This document shows positions 10,490-22,135 of a DNA stretch of 64,000 bases, in pieces. Positions within the stretch are counted from its first letter, which is position 1. Each line of letters starts with the position of its first letter. Source of the stretch: Blastocystis hominis (taxonomy: Eukaryota; Sar; Bigyra; Opalinata; Blastocystidae); NCBI RefSeq assembly GCF_000151665.1, contig NW_013171830.1, positions 1 through 64,000 on the forward strand, read 5' to 3'. The notes beneath the pieces were generated by a model. That model was given only the letters and a program-made list of their open reading frames with translations. It did no database searches and was not told the DNA's origin. The translations under genes were made by a program, and so were the position numbers.

Positions 10490-12453
10490 CTACTTCTCCT
10501 CCGCACTCGCCAGATCATCCGACGGGTGGTTCCGAATAAAGTCGTCCGCACTCACATTCCGAAGCAAACACACCTGCGACACCAACGCATTCACCGCTGC
10601 CTCCTGCGACACGATACTTCTCGTCGGAATACAGTTCAGCAGCTCCGTATTCGCCGGTACGAACAACCCCTACGTCCCACTCCCCATCATGTCCTACCGC
10701 ATCGGCCTTGTGCAGCAGCGGCGATCCCTTGTTTCCGCACATCCCCAGCACGACCACGCCGCGCTTCCGGAACGGTTCGATCAGCCGCAGCACGTCCTCG
10801 TTCCTCCCCGAGTTTGAAATCAGCAGCACGCAATCGCCCTTCGCCAAATGCCCGAGATCCCCGTGATTCCACTCGATCGCGGGGACGAACTGCGACGAAA
10901 CCCCGATCGACGTGAGCGAGGCGGCCAGGCGAAGCCCGACGGCGCCGGCACTGCCCTCGGCGGAGACGAAAAGCTTGTGTCCGTGCTGCTGATTGGTGTG
11001 GATCATCTCCGCGACGCGCTCGAACTGCGATTTGTCGATCGTCTGCCATCGAATTCCAATCGAACCCCCACCTCCAGCAGCATCTTCAGGTTCTCCTTGT
11101 CCTCGTGCAGCGAGAACTCCACCGCGTTCGTCGGCAGCGCGGGCTTGGGCGCTTCGCTCTGGGCGGTTTCGTCGCTGGGCACCAGAAACAAATCTTTCAC
11201 GATGTTCATGTCGTCCATGCTCGTCATCTTCATCACGCTCTCCGCGTCCGGAAGCGTCCCGAACTGCTGGCAGCACGCCGCGCCCGACAACGACCCCAAT
11301 TGCCCCAATTTCTTTATGTCCCCTTCCGATTGGGGCATCCCCCAATGATACAATCCCGCGATTAACCCGCCCAAAAACGCGTCCCCCGCGCCGGTATCGT
11401 CCGCAGAATCGATATCGGGGATGATCTGAATGCCGATGCCTTCGTGGCCGTGGATGCAGAGCCCTGCGCCCTTGCGCCCCGACGTCACGGCGATGAACTG
11501 AGCGGTCGGACAGCGGTCGGCGATGCGCTCCGCTGTGATGCGAGGCGGCTCTTGGAGAAGCATCTGCGCGTCCAGCTCGGGGAAGAGCTCGGGGACGTCG
11601 CCTTGGCTGGAAGTGATCGGGGTTTGGAGGAAAGATACTTGACTTTGAGCACTTCGCAGTTGGCCAGGCAGGCTTCGAGCTAGAAAGAAGGGAAATGGGG
11701 AAACCAAACATCGTCAGGCGTGCCGAGCTGCGCAGCACCGATGGCTACGCTGTAGGGAAGGTCCATGTCGAGGAAGCGGAGCACGTGACGCTCGCCGGCG
11801 GCTTGGAAAAGCGATTTGACGCTGCTGAGAGGAACCTGGCTGATTTCGGAGGTGACGATCTTCGCGTGGCGGAGGTGGGGAACGAAGTGCTTTTGGACGA
11901 TCTCGGGAGTGATGAAGTTGGTGGCGCCGCGAAACATGTAGGTGTGCTGATCGCCCGTTCTAGCATGAGAGTAGGAAATTGGAAAATGTACGAGTCGATG
12001 AATACGTGGGATACGGAGGTGTGGTATTTGTCGTCCACAACGATGTAATCGGTGCTTACTCCGATTTCCTCCATGCGTTGACGGAGCAAAACTCCATATT
12101 CATCAGTTCCCTGAGTTACACGAGATACACTCGATCGTACTTGAATTGCCAAGAGTGCAGTAGGAACATTGAGAATCTGCGCCCACGAGAGATGATTTAG
12201 TGTGGTTCCGCCCCCAATACGGAAATCTTCATACTACTCATCAGGGAAAATCCGTTCCTTCACTTTGTTCTCATCTGCAAAATAGCCGATGCCTCCCGCC
12301 TTTGGGATATACTTTATGGAAGAAATGATATTCATTAGGTTGCTTCCACAACCCAAAACGCGCGGTACTGCTTTTCCTTTCTTTGAGATGGCTATTTATT
12401 TCATCCAACCTATTTCCCCTACCACCCAAAAGATCAATGCTATGACGAATCAT
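10490..12453 (-). CDS. PfkB-family sugar kinase fused to a SIS (KdsD-type) sugar-phosphate isomerase
   Basis: A 573-residue two-domain protein. The N-terminal half is a ribokinase-like PfkB kinase: GGGTTLNHLSWAQ near the start and the ATP-site/catalytic motif DDTGAGDAFLGGLIAG. The C-terminal half is a SIS domain of the arabinose-5-phosphate isomerase type: KLFVSAEGSAGAVGLRLA, EWNHGDLGHLAKGD, LISNSGRNEDVLRLI, then NALVSQVCLLRNVSADDF and a closing RNHPSDDLA like the family's HPGG end. CBS domains usual in bacterial KdsD are absent. Eight introns (28-32 nt) split it; exons sum to 3 x 574 nt. Substrates cannot be told from sequence. It is probably bifunctional in the cytosol, phosphorylating a sugar and isomerising a sugar phosphate. 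Confidence 0.85.
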
Positions 12454-12512
12454 GCAAAGGAAGGAAACAAAGAAAATCTTCAAAGTCAGATAAAAATCGT
12501 CTTTTATTTTTC

Positions 12513-12520
12513 CACAAACA
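12513..12520 (-). terminator. 3'-end motif variant TGTTTGTG of the GT61 gene
   Basis: The motif starts exactly 3 nt after the TG of the TGA stop, the spacing seen in the poly(A)-created stops elsewhere. Cleavage there plus poly(A) would regenerate TGA. Confidence 0.75.
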
Positions 12521-12522
12521 AT

Positions 12523-14181
12523 TCAATAATCACACATTCTATATTTATACTTCCACACATTCTTCGTCGCTAGATCAAACGTTTTCCCAAACAGCCTCAA
12601 AGGCACCGTAATCCATTGATTCAAAATCTTCGCCGTCGACTGCTCTCTCATCGAATATTCCATGTTCTCCGTGTACGTACTGTAAATCCCATAGAACAGC
12701 AAATTCGCCTTGCTCGCCATGTTCCTGTAAAACGCTTCCTTGAACTTGGGCGGGTTCATTTCAATCAACGCGCTCAGCGGCTCCATAAACAGAATGTTCG
12801 TCATCGCTGCGCCATGCATGCTCACATACACGTCGATATGCGCCACGCTTCGAACCTGGTCTTCAAACGTCGCCGGCGAATTGGACGAAATGTTCAGCTC
12901 AGTTTCATTGGCTTTCTGCATGTACTCGATGATCTCCTCCACGTTCCGGATGCCCCGACTGCCCCCGTTCCGGTTCAGAAAGAAGACGGACAGACGAGAC
13001 GGCGGCTGTGTGCGGAGAGCGAGACGGAACTGGCGGTAGGCTAAAAGACGAACCAGCATCGGCTCTGCAGTGCTCACAAACGAGTCGTACATGGTCGGAA
13101 CGATGCGTGCGATGATCTACTCCCACAAAAGAAAAGCGGGCTACGCCTCGACGAGCGCAGAACGACGCGTTCAACGCGGAATAATCGGAGCCCTCGAGGA
13201 AATGCGGCATCGACGAGGCGGGAAAGACCGTCTTGGCCAGCTTGTAATACTCCAGGCCCCATCGGAAATGGCCCTTCGGGTCGCCGAAGGTTTGATTCTG
13301 ATTGATCGGATCGGGGTAGAACGCCACCGTTTCCATCTAGAATGGCAAAAATCGGGGGTAGGGTTTACGCGAGGCAGTGAAGCGGCTTTGTGGACGTAGC
13401 GAAGCAGGTTGTTCACCCATTCGGTGTGGTGGTAAATGTTGTTCCAACCGCCCCAGCCGCGCGTCATGAAGAGATAGACGCTGTCGAGGACTCGCATGCC
13501 GGGAGGAAAGGAAGTCAGCGAGTTGTTTCGGAAATAGAGATAGCGCTTGTAGTACCACGAATAGAACGTTTCTAAACGTGAAAAGCGGCCAGGAAAGCGT
13601 ACTGGGGTATTTCTTGGTAGGGTAGAGTTTTGTGTTGTTGATGAGGTAAATGCTTTTGTTGGACTCGAATAAACAAAAGTTCTCCATAAAACGCCAATCA
13701 TTCTCCACTGGAGTTAGGGCTTCTTCCTTGCTGCTAGGAGGGAGGGGAAGTAGTTGAATGCCTACATAGAATGGCGCGCCACGAACTCATCCCAGGACGG
13801 AGAACTACAATCAACTCGAATTCGCATAGATACACGTCAGTAGTGGGCATTTGAAATTGCGCCATCATCGCTGCAGAGGCGATAATCTTCTTTTCGGAAG
13901 GAGGAATCATCTCTCGAAAAGGGAAGGAACTATTGCTACGAATCACGTACTCCACAGACAAGTCACAGGTTTGGTACATTACCTTGCTGTGATGCACCAG
14001 ATGAACTCGATGGAGAGCGAAAAGCAGGAGAATTGTTTTTCGATACAATGTCTCTCTCACTTGACTTGAAGGACCCGTTCAAACCAGTATCGGATGAGTT
14101 CTTCAACAAGGCAGGAATTTGGTGTAAGAGAAACGCGAAGAAGAGTATATACAATAACAGATCGATTTTTCCGATCTTCAT
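12523..14181 (-). CDS. GT61-family glycosyltransferase, type II membrane protein
   Basis: Golgi or ER glycosyltransferase of family 61 (DUF563, EOGT/XylT-like). The N-terminus MKIGKIDLLLYILFFAFLLH is a signal anchor. Lumenal parts include VENDWRFMENF, MTRGWGGWNNIYHHTEWVNN, the SDYSALN region and the hallmark C-terminal block VYVSMHGAAMTNILFMEP. Introns of 31, 32 and 28 nt in the C-terminal half are clear. Upstream, a frame change between the stem (about 13963-14060) and CDLSVEYVIRSN is certain but its splice sites are ambiguous, as is the junction near 13760. Acceptor sugar and target are unknown. Confidence 0.8.
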
Positions 14182-14353
14182 TTCTCCTTAGCTAATCTCT
14201 GATTATCCTTCCAACTCCAACACCCCTATGGCGGTATTTTCGTTGATTCTATGTTGACTTTTTCACTCAATATTTGTTTTTCTTTTACCCACATCGACTT
14301 CCGTCCTTTTTTTCCTCCTCTCGATTCTTTCCTCCTCCGCACAACCTGATTCC

Positions 14354-14361
14354 AACAAACA
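14354..14361 (-). terminator. 3'-end motif TGTTTGTT of the protein kinase gene
   Basis: Exact 8-mer about 58 nt after the encoded TGA. Confidence 0.6.
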
Positions 14362-14418
14362 CTCTCAGCAAAAACAGCAGAGACTCGCATCTCTGAGCAG
14401 CAACGATAAACGACGCAA

Positions 14419-15925
14419 TCACGCACTCAGCCACTCCAGCTCCAAAATCTCCTCCACCGTGGGTCTCTTCTCCGGCCGCACCTCCAACATTCTCCGCAGC
14501 AGTGCTACGCATGACCGCCCATCCCCTCGCCCACCGATCTCCTCCTCAGAAGCCTCGCAGCTGCGCAGCACCGGCTCCAAATACCCGAACCCCATTTCCG
14601 CGAAGGGCTCGAACACCTCGTCGCTGTCGTTCGCGATCCCGAACGGCGGACTCCCCGTGATCAAGATAAACAGGATGATGCCCAGCGACCACACGTCGGC
14701 CGGCCCCGCCTCGTACGACCCGTTGTACGCCTCGGGCGCGAGATAGTACGGCTTCCCCGCGACCTCGTCGTCGCGGATGCGGCAGGACCCGTCGTCGTCG
14801 CGCTTGCGGACGCGGCCGAAGTCGGAGAGCTTGGCGATGAGCCGCGTGTTTCCGGTGTTGTGGTAGTTGGGGACGAGCTTGATGAGGACGTTCTCGAGCG
14901 AGAGATCGCAGTGGTAGTAGCCCTGCTGCTTGATGTACGCGCAGCCCTGCACGATCTGGCGGAACACGTCCACGATCTTGTGGTCTCCGCGCACCGAGCC
15001 AAGCATGTCGTGCAGATCGCCGTCCACCAGCTCCATCACCGCGATCAAGTACTCCTTCGTCTCCACGGCGTCCAGGAGGAAGAGAACGTTCTCGTGCCGC
15101 CCGCTCTCGCTCAGCGATTTCATCACGCCCAGCTCGGTCTGAACGTCGTCTTCGTCCCATTGGAAGCTTTCGCTGATCGCCGTCTACGCGTTACGCGCTT
15201 CGGATTCCTCCAGCTCGCGCCTACCTTCTCCATGATCTTCAGGGCGATCAGATCGCGCGATTTTTCGGGGTAGTAAATGCCGAATTGCCGTTTTAAAACT
15301 TGCCCCCGTTTGATTCGACCCGTACGGCAATGCCGAATGGTTTCTTGCGGCCAGTAGAAGCGGTCCTTCGTGTAGACGATGTTAAAACGGGAGAGCTTCG
15401 AGCCGTTTCGGATGATCACGCGTTTGATTGCGGCTTCGCGCAATTGAACGATGGACTTGCCACGACTCTCTAGATTCTCCTCATAGCTACACGGAAAGGA
15501 AATATTTAGCGTAGGAAGCGGCTCTAGGCCTAAAACGCAAATCTTCGTTCCCTACCATGTACACATTCAGAAGGCATGTCAGAAATTGATAATTCCGAAA
15601 ACCTCCGACCTCTAGCATCATGGCTAATCGGCGCAAGGTGAGAATTTGATGCATAAGAAGAGCCAGATATGGTCTCGCTATCCATATGCATACCCTCACT
15701 TTTCAATGAAGAAGGCTCCATGCTTGGAATAACGGGACTCATACAGCGCGAACGACTCGTATTCACAGTGGGTGCCTTTACAACAGGTGACTCCAGCATA
15801 TAGCATGGGGATTCCCACGAGTAGATCTCAGACATAGAGCGAATTCTCTCAGAATTCGATAATTGCCTAATCATGACATCGAGCTCGGTGCGCTGTTCTT
15901 CGTCATCTCTGTCTTGTTTGTTCAT
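14419..15925 (-). CDS. Serine/threonine protein kinase with HCD instead of HRD
   Basis: A 477-residue kinase. The first ~200 residues are Ser-rich and unrecognised. The kinase domain shows a VAIK-type lysine in LIALKIMEK, hinge VMELVDGDLHDML, catalytic loop YHCDLSLENVLI, DFG in LSDFGRVRK, and APE in YLAPEAYNGSYEAGPADVWSLG. The catalytic-loop Arg is Cys, so it is a non-RD kinase. A glycine-rich loop is not obvious. Two introns (32 and 41 nt) are needed; exons sum to 3 x 478 nt. It ends at LEWLSA plus TGA. The start MNKQDRDDE at 15923-15925 is the first Met after the frame becomes non-repetitive; the frame stays open further upstream. Confidence 0.85.
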
Positions 15926-16057
15926 GAAATATACAAAAAAGGCAAACAAATACTGGAAGAATTGAGCAAACAAATAACAAATAAAAGGCGATTTCCGAGA
16001 ATTGTGGTATATCCCATAGTTATTTCGTATTTGGGATTGTTTCAAATTGTGGTTGTG

Positions 16058-16065
16058 AGAAAACA
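16058..16065 (-). terminator. 3'-end motif variant TGTTTTCT of oligopeptidase B
   Basis: Begins 3 nt after the TG of the TGA stop, the same geometry as the poly(A)-created stops. Confidence 0.65.
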
Positions 16066-16067
16066 AT

Positions 16068-18632
16068 TCATATAACACCTCCCACTGAATGAATCAAAAA
16101 AGCCAATTGTTGCGTCGAACACGTTAGACTGTAGTTCGGATCATTCTCACAAAAATGCCCTCCGTACCTACGCTTCATCTCTTCCTCCAGGACCTACAGA
16201 GCATCGATTACCTGCACCGAATCAGGATTCGAATTAAACTCACGGATTTTATTTATATATTTCAGAGAGTGATAATACGGAGCTCGCTTATCATTTAAAC
16301 CTACCCATCACGAAACACCCCGCAAACCCACCGCAAATACAGTAAATATTGGGGTAGTCGCGCTTTCGGATGTTTTTGTAAGGACAAATCTGCGAGATCG
16401 CCAATGCCTCCTCGGGCACGCTCGGATCGCCCCATTCGTCGAATTCGGTGACGGTTAGCGGCAATCCCCGATTCGTCAGCGTCTCCTCCAGCAACAAAAA
16501 CGGAACATGCAAAATCACGCTGCTCACGCGATGGTTTGTTTCGTTTAGCAACGCTCCGGTGAGGATGCCTCCAGCGCTGTTGCTCGTGAGGCACACAGGG
16601 TGGTCTTCGCACCATGCCCCCACCACGCTGTCCAAATCGCGAATTCCGTTCCTCCGATTCGTCCTGCAGCCTTGCTGATACCATTGAGGCCCTTTATCAC
16701 CGCCTCCTCTACATGTGATTTCATCGAGACTTCCCAACCGCACGCAAGGATACCCTAAAATCCATCCTCGCTTTAGCAGCGACAAATTCTGATAGGCGTA
16801 ATGGATGGGATTGTCCACACCGTAACATCCATAACTGCTTAACAAAACAGGGGCGTTTTTCGCCGCTTTTTTTGGAATGACAAAAATCGTGGGGATTTCC
16901 TGACCATCAAAGGAGGGAACGATCTGGGAAGAAATGTCGAACGAATCCAGATGTAATCCAAAATCGGAAGGGAGATCGATCTGTCTGACGAGTTTGGAGG
17001 TATTTCTGGTGATGTCATATTCGTACGTGTTTCCTCGGATGAGTGGATTTGAAAGTGTATATAGAATGGTTTTGCTGTCGATATCCTATATTTCGAATAC
17101 AGAGAAAAGGGTGATACTGGATTGGCTTCGATGGTGATTTCTCCGATGTGGTTAATAGGAAATAATTGCTCGGAAATGCTCAAATTGTTATCATAGAGGT
17201 CGAGTTGAAGCGATCGGATGCGAAATCCATGACAGCTCTTTTCGTAGAGAATGATATGTTGCTTTCATTACTCCTCTCAGCCATCTTTACTTTCAGAATA
17301 TCCATATCGAAAATCCGATAAGCATCGGGGATCAATGCAGAATGTGACGACGCAATTGACGCAGACGACGCAGACGATGCAGATGGCGCAGACGGTGTCA
17401 ACTGCACGACTTTTCCCTGCTCGAAGCAGCGATCGATGAGTCCCTTGGCGTCTGCGGCCTGCGCGCTTTTCCCCGCGAAAACATCGCTCTCCCCCGCGAA
17501 AACGTCGTCCTCGTGGACCAAAAACACCTGAAACGCCTTCAGCGCGGAGCTGCGAACCACGATAAAGAACTTCTGGATGTGTTCGACGTAGCACCTATCA
17601 GACAGGGTTTCCCCGTTTCTACTCCTCCTGCGCGCGTCGCTGGACGAGCCGAACCGGCGAATCCCGTCCGGGTCGCTGCAGAAAAATCTCCGAGTCGGAC
17701 TTGGAGGCCGAGAAAAAGAGCATGAACTTCTGCGCTCGATTCGGAGCCAGGGACCTACGCAGTCGTTGGTGCGCTTGACGTCGCAGTAGTAGACGGCGGA
17801 GGGCTCTTCGAAGACGGGGACGTCGTGCGTCGCAGAACTGCCCAGCACGTGACGGTACACGCGGTTCGTGCGCATTAGGTTGTTGGCGACTGTGTAGTAG
17901 ATATCGCGCGAGGCGCCTTGGGAGAGGCCAAAGGAGAAGGAATAGACGTTGCGTTGGATCATTTCCACTTGCCCAGTGGAGAGATCTTTGATGTACAGAT
18001 TGTACAGCTCTTCGCCTGTCGTGTCGATTGTGTAGGCTAGATAGCGGCTGTCTTCGCTAACCAGCATGTTGTTCACCGTCACAGAGCTAGAGGACTCATT
18101 TGAGATGAATGGAAATACCCTTCCGGAAACTCTTTGTCCAGGTTTAGAATCACTTCTTCGACGTCTGAACCCACTTTCTTTCGGCAGAACAGAGGAAGGA
18201 AATCAGAGCGCGTCTTTCGGTTGTAGTATTTATAGCCATGGAGAGTGTAGGGAAGCGATTCCGAGGGACCGTCATCTTGAAAACTCAATAGTTCCTGAAA
18301 AACACAGCGAGGAGGAGAACGTACCTTTTGAAGCTGTTTCACATTTCCACATGAGTTGATAACCGCCTTCAAATAGCTATCTGTCAATACAAAACAACAC
18401 TAGAAACCAATCTTCATCATACAGCCGCGATGACGTGTTTTGATTGAATGTCTGAATGTCACGAGCAAAAGAATGCAAATACCTCCATCCACTTGAACTT
18501 ATCCTTTCCTTTCCCATGCAATGCTGGCACTATCTTTTGTATATTATCCCATCTCGAACTAGACCGGAGAGGGGCGAAACGAGATATTCCTCTCGACAAC
18601 CTTCGAACGAGCTGAGGAAATGGAGAAAACAT
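16068..18632 (-). CDS. Oligopeptidase B-like serine peptidase (S9A), possible mitochondrial presequence
   Basis: Prolyl-oligopeptidase family S9, closest to oligopeptidase B, which cleaves short peptides after basic residues. The 737-residue product has an N-terminal beta-propeller (for example EDSRYLAYTIDTTGEELY, NRVYRHVLGSSATHDVPVF) and a C-terminal hydrolase. The catalytic Ser is in TSNSAGGILTGALLN, the Asp in CGLNDKRAPYYH and the His probably in RYGGHFCEN. Eleven introns (24-53 nt); exons sum to 3 x 738 nt. The first ~25 residues are rich in Arg, Ser and Leu with no acidic residue (starting MFSPFPQLVRRLSRG), which looks like a targeting peptide for the mitochondrion-related organelle. The linker around residue 330 is Ala/Ser-rich. 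Confidence 0.88.
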
Positions 18633-18793
18633 CAATAATATGCTCTTTGCAGAAGTCGGGTCTCCGCAACCTCAAAGGAGAAAGAGATTGAGATGGTTTT
18701 TAAAATTTGGAATTCCAGTTTTTCCTCCCAACTCTCATTTTTCTCAAAACCATCTCCCGCATCGTTCCTTCTCCACTATCCACTGCTATCTCG

Positions 18794-18801
18794 AACAAAC
18801 A
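18794..18801 (-). terminator. TGTTTGTT motif that defines the RMC1 end
   Basis: Located 3 nt after the bases TG at 18806-18805. Cleavage at that point and polyadenylation would create the TGA stop. The next encoded in-frame stop (TAG, 18786-18788) lies beyond the motif. Confidence 0.85.
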
Positions 18802-18804
18802 ATC

Positions 18805-21647
18805 CACACAAAAGCCAGTCGAATGACAGTTTCCTTGACCGTCTGAAGAATCTGCTTCAACGAATCCCCCTTGCTAGGCAGTCCATCCCCCTCCTTGCTC
18901 TCTCCAAACTCCAACAATCCGCCCATCCGATCCGGATATTTTACATCCTTCAGCAGATCCTACGCGCTCGCTTCCCTCCCTCTCTCCTACCGGTGCGAAA
19001 TGCAGAATGAAATCATAAGTGCTATACAGCGGCTGCAGCTTCTCTGTGTCGTCGTAGAGCGAGGTGGCCAATCGAATCGCCGTCAGAATCCACATGTTCA
19101 GTCCCTCCTTCATCGTCTTCGCGTTCTTTCCCAGCACCAGCAGCAGCATGTCCAGCTACGCCTCACTCCGCTTCCGAAGCCCCACGTCCTGCTTGCTGTT
19201 GTAGTAGTTGAGCAGCGTCTCGAAGTCGTTGGCTTCGCGCAGCGTGCTCAGCGCCAGCTGCGTGGAGATCGCGCCTTCCTGCAGCAGCTGCCGCTTCGCG
19301 CTGGCGACGTCGTGCTTGAGGATGCCCGTGCTGTGCAGATAGTAGAGAAGGGACGTGGTTTTGGGCCCCGCGGTATCGAGAATGTGCTGGCGAAGATGAC
19401 TTGACCTGTGCGTGAGTCGCCACCCAAACGCAAACAGATCGGCGGAGATGGGCACGTTGAGGTGCAGCAGCGACTGCACGTAGCTCAGCACCACGGAGAG
19501 ATAGCTCGCCTGCGTCATGCTCGGCTGCAGCGCGCGCAGCACCTTCTCCAAAAACTCCGACTGCGTCACCGCGATGTTCCCGTTCAGCTCGCGCGTGCTG
19601 CCGTCCTTCGCCGTCGCCTCCACGTAGGCAGCGAGCTCCTTGATGCTCTCCGCGCGGTGAAGCAGCGACGCGTAGTCCTACCGATCATCCTTTTCTTTCT
19701 TTTCGCGCCTACCGCGTTGAGAACGTTGAACAAATCGACGAGCTGGTTCTGCTGCAGCACCTGCGGAATCGTCTGCACCAGCAGCTCCAGAAGAAGCTGC
19801 CGCGGGTAGGCGCTGATGGGCTGCTTCTCGACGACCCACTCGCCGTTGACGTACATCGGAACCACCGATCGGCGCCGCAGCAGGAAGCGGACATTGTCGA
19901 TGGTGGAGACGGACCGCATGGTGAGAAGCAGCCGCATCACCAGCATCGCGTGATGGTTCGAATCGATCATCACGTTGTTCGGCAGATAGTGAATGCCCTC
20001 GTCATACAGCGACTCGCTCAGCCGCTCCACCTCGCTCACTTCGCTCACCGCCGTCACCGGAAGCTCTCCATGATACGCATACGGATCGTCCGCCGCGCGG
20101 CCCTGCTCGAACCGAATCCGCAGCGGGCGTTTCTCCTCACGGAGCAGCTGCAGGACGGAGGCGAAGGTGTTTCCGACGACGAAATGGTCGTTGATGTGGG
20201 TGATGTACGATCCGACCTCCACCTGGGAGCGCAGCATCGGACTGATCGTGTCCGTGTAGCCCTTCACGAACGCGGAGCTGTCCAGACAGCCGTGCACGCG
20301 GCCGTCCAGCGCGTTCATGAACAATCTGCCGTCGAATCGACCCGCCATGCCCACCTTGAGAACGTGCTCTCCAGCTCCAAGCCGATCGACGCGCTCGAAA
20401 TCGTGACCTCGTAGCTGCGGTAGGGAAGCGACGGCTCTTCGATGAAGCGGAACGACGGGTCCTCGATCGCCTTCTGGATCTCCGCCTTCTGGTACACCTC
20501 GTTCGAGGAGAGGATCAGCTCCAGCTTCGACACCGCGTTCTTCGTCACCGCGGGGAGCGACATGTTGCTCGCCGCGTCGAACGGAACGTCCGCGATGTCC
20601 ACGCAGAACGACACTTGCGACACTTTGTAGTGCACCATCAGCAGGTTATCGCTCGTCGACAGAACCGCGGGACCCGTCTGCGGCCTACGATGGTCAGGGA
20701 AACGAAACGAGGCGCACAGAGCGACGGTGTTGTAGTACTTGAACTCGTTCTCGCGATTGCTGAACGCGAAAACGTACAGAAACCCGCGCTGCTGGCAGTA
20801 CTGGATCAGATACGTCGCGCGATAAAACGTGGAAACCATCGTGGTCGTGTGGTCGGGAGTGATGTTCAGCGACAAGGACTGGAGTCTCTGGCGTCAAGAG
20901 GGAGTCGAAAGAGGACCGTAACGACCAGCTCGCGGACGGTGTAGACGTAAACGCGGCCGCTTCCCGTCTCCGAAGCGATGACCAGCTGGTTGAGGTGATT
21001 GCACCACAGCTGCGAGACGTTCAGCTTGATGCTCTTGATCTGGGGGTGAGGGGAGGGAGGAAGAGAGAGAAACCAGGTAAAAGGACTTCACTGAGACTTC
21101 GTAGAAGGTCAGCGACTTGTTGGTTGCGACCACCAAAATGGGACAGTACACCTTCTGCTTTTTAACCTCCCCTCGAGTGTGGATCCACACGGTGCCATTC
21201 GGAATGATGGATTCCTTTGATTTGGTCGTGATCTTCACGCAATTATGTCTACAGCTCGCAAAATAGAAACAACCCTACTTCGGATCGACGAGGTTGTAGA
21301 TTTCAACCAAAGTGGGGCTGCGAACAATCGAAATAAAGCGACGGTCATTGGAAAAACTTACGGAGAGAATAGGTCCCTGAGGAATGAAGGTAATTGGGGT
21401 CGACAGCTTCACAGGAAGCAATGTCAAATCGCTCAGTGTCTGAAAGAACATTCTACAACAATCAGCCCGATCTCCTCAAAATAATACATTGGCTGCTCTT
21501 TGTGTACGTGGACGAGAATGTTTGAATTTTCATCGTAATAAATCTACGACTCACCACCCAATTCTTATTCCCCACATCAAACGCTTCGCTATTGATCTTG
21601 AGATAATAAGGAGATAATATTGTTTGTCTAGAATATACAGAACTCAT
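18805..21647 (-). CDS. RMC1: RMC1/Mic-1 homologue, regulator of the Mon1-Ccz1 Rab7 GEF, stop made by polyadenylation
   Basis: RMC1 (Mic1, C18orf8) is the third subunit of the metazoan Mon1-Ccz1 complex, which activates Rab7 on late endosomes. The 837-residue product has the N-terminal beta-propeller (YYDENSNILVHVHKEQPMYY, LTLLPVKLSTPITFIPQGPI, KSLTFYEVSVIKSIKLN, DNLLMVHYKVSQVSFCVDI). The C-terminal helical Mic1 domain includes HILDTAGPKTTSLLYYLHST. About ten introns, most 29-38 nt, one 52 and one of 17 or 20 nt. Spliced length to 18805 is 3 x 837 + 2: the last two bases are TG, completed to TGA by poly(A). The first propeller blades are weakly conserved, so the family call rests mainly on the middle and end. 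Confidence 0.85.
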
Positions 21648-22135
21648 AGAATATCAATAGGAACTGAGATATTTGAATCACTCTATTTGATGAAGATATT
21701 TGGGCTTTTTTTGGAATTGCTAACAAAGTGGAAAAAGCATCAGAAGATACAAGATCACAGGAAAGAAGGTTAGATATGTGGAATACTACGTGGTTGTACA
21801 TATTGCTAAGAAATAGAGAGACAGGTAGAATACTATTATTGAATCGTTCTGTATGGAATAATAAATGAAATGATATGCATTATAAATTTGGAATATCAGG
21901 GTATACTTATAATATCCTATTTATTGATGTGAACCAAAAAGGAAAAATACCAGCTATTTCTGTCAAATCGTTTAAGTGATCATTATTGTTTTTGTAGGAG
22001 CTACACATATCAAAATATGTAATGTAGCAAAGTAGCAGGGCTTTAGATTTGAGAGCAATTAAGATATAATTGTAAATCACATCTAAATAAAGAGAATATT
22101 TAAAAGAATGTATTTTTCGGGTTATGGTGTGATAT
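21648..22135. other. AT-rich intergenic spacer
   Basis: About 490 nt between RMC1 and the Hsp70-like gene. Very AT-rich, with short random frames and no TGTTTGTT on the minus strand for the Hsp70-like gene. I see no gene in it. Confidence 0.6.

Noticed and set aside
15911-15925. TTGTTTGTT next to the kinase start
   Set aside because: On the plus strand only; it is the complement of the codons ATG AAC AAA CAA at the kinase N-terminus.
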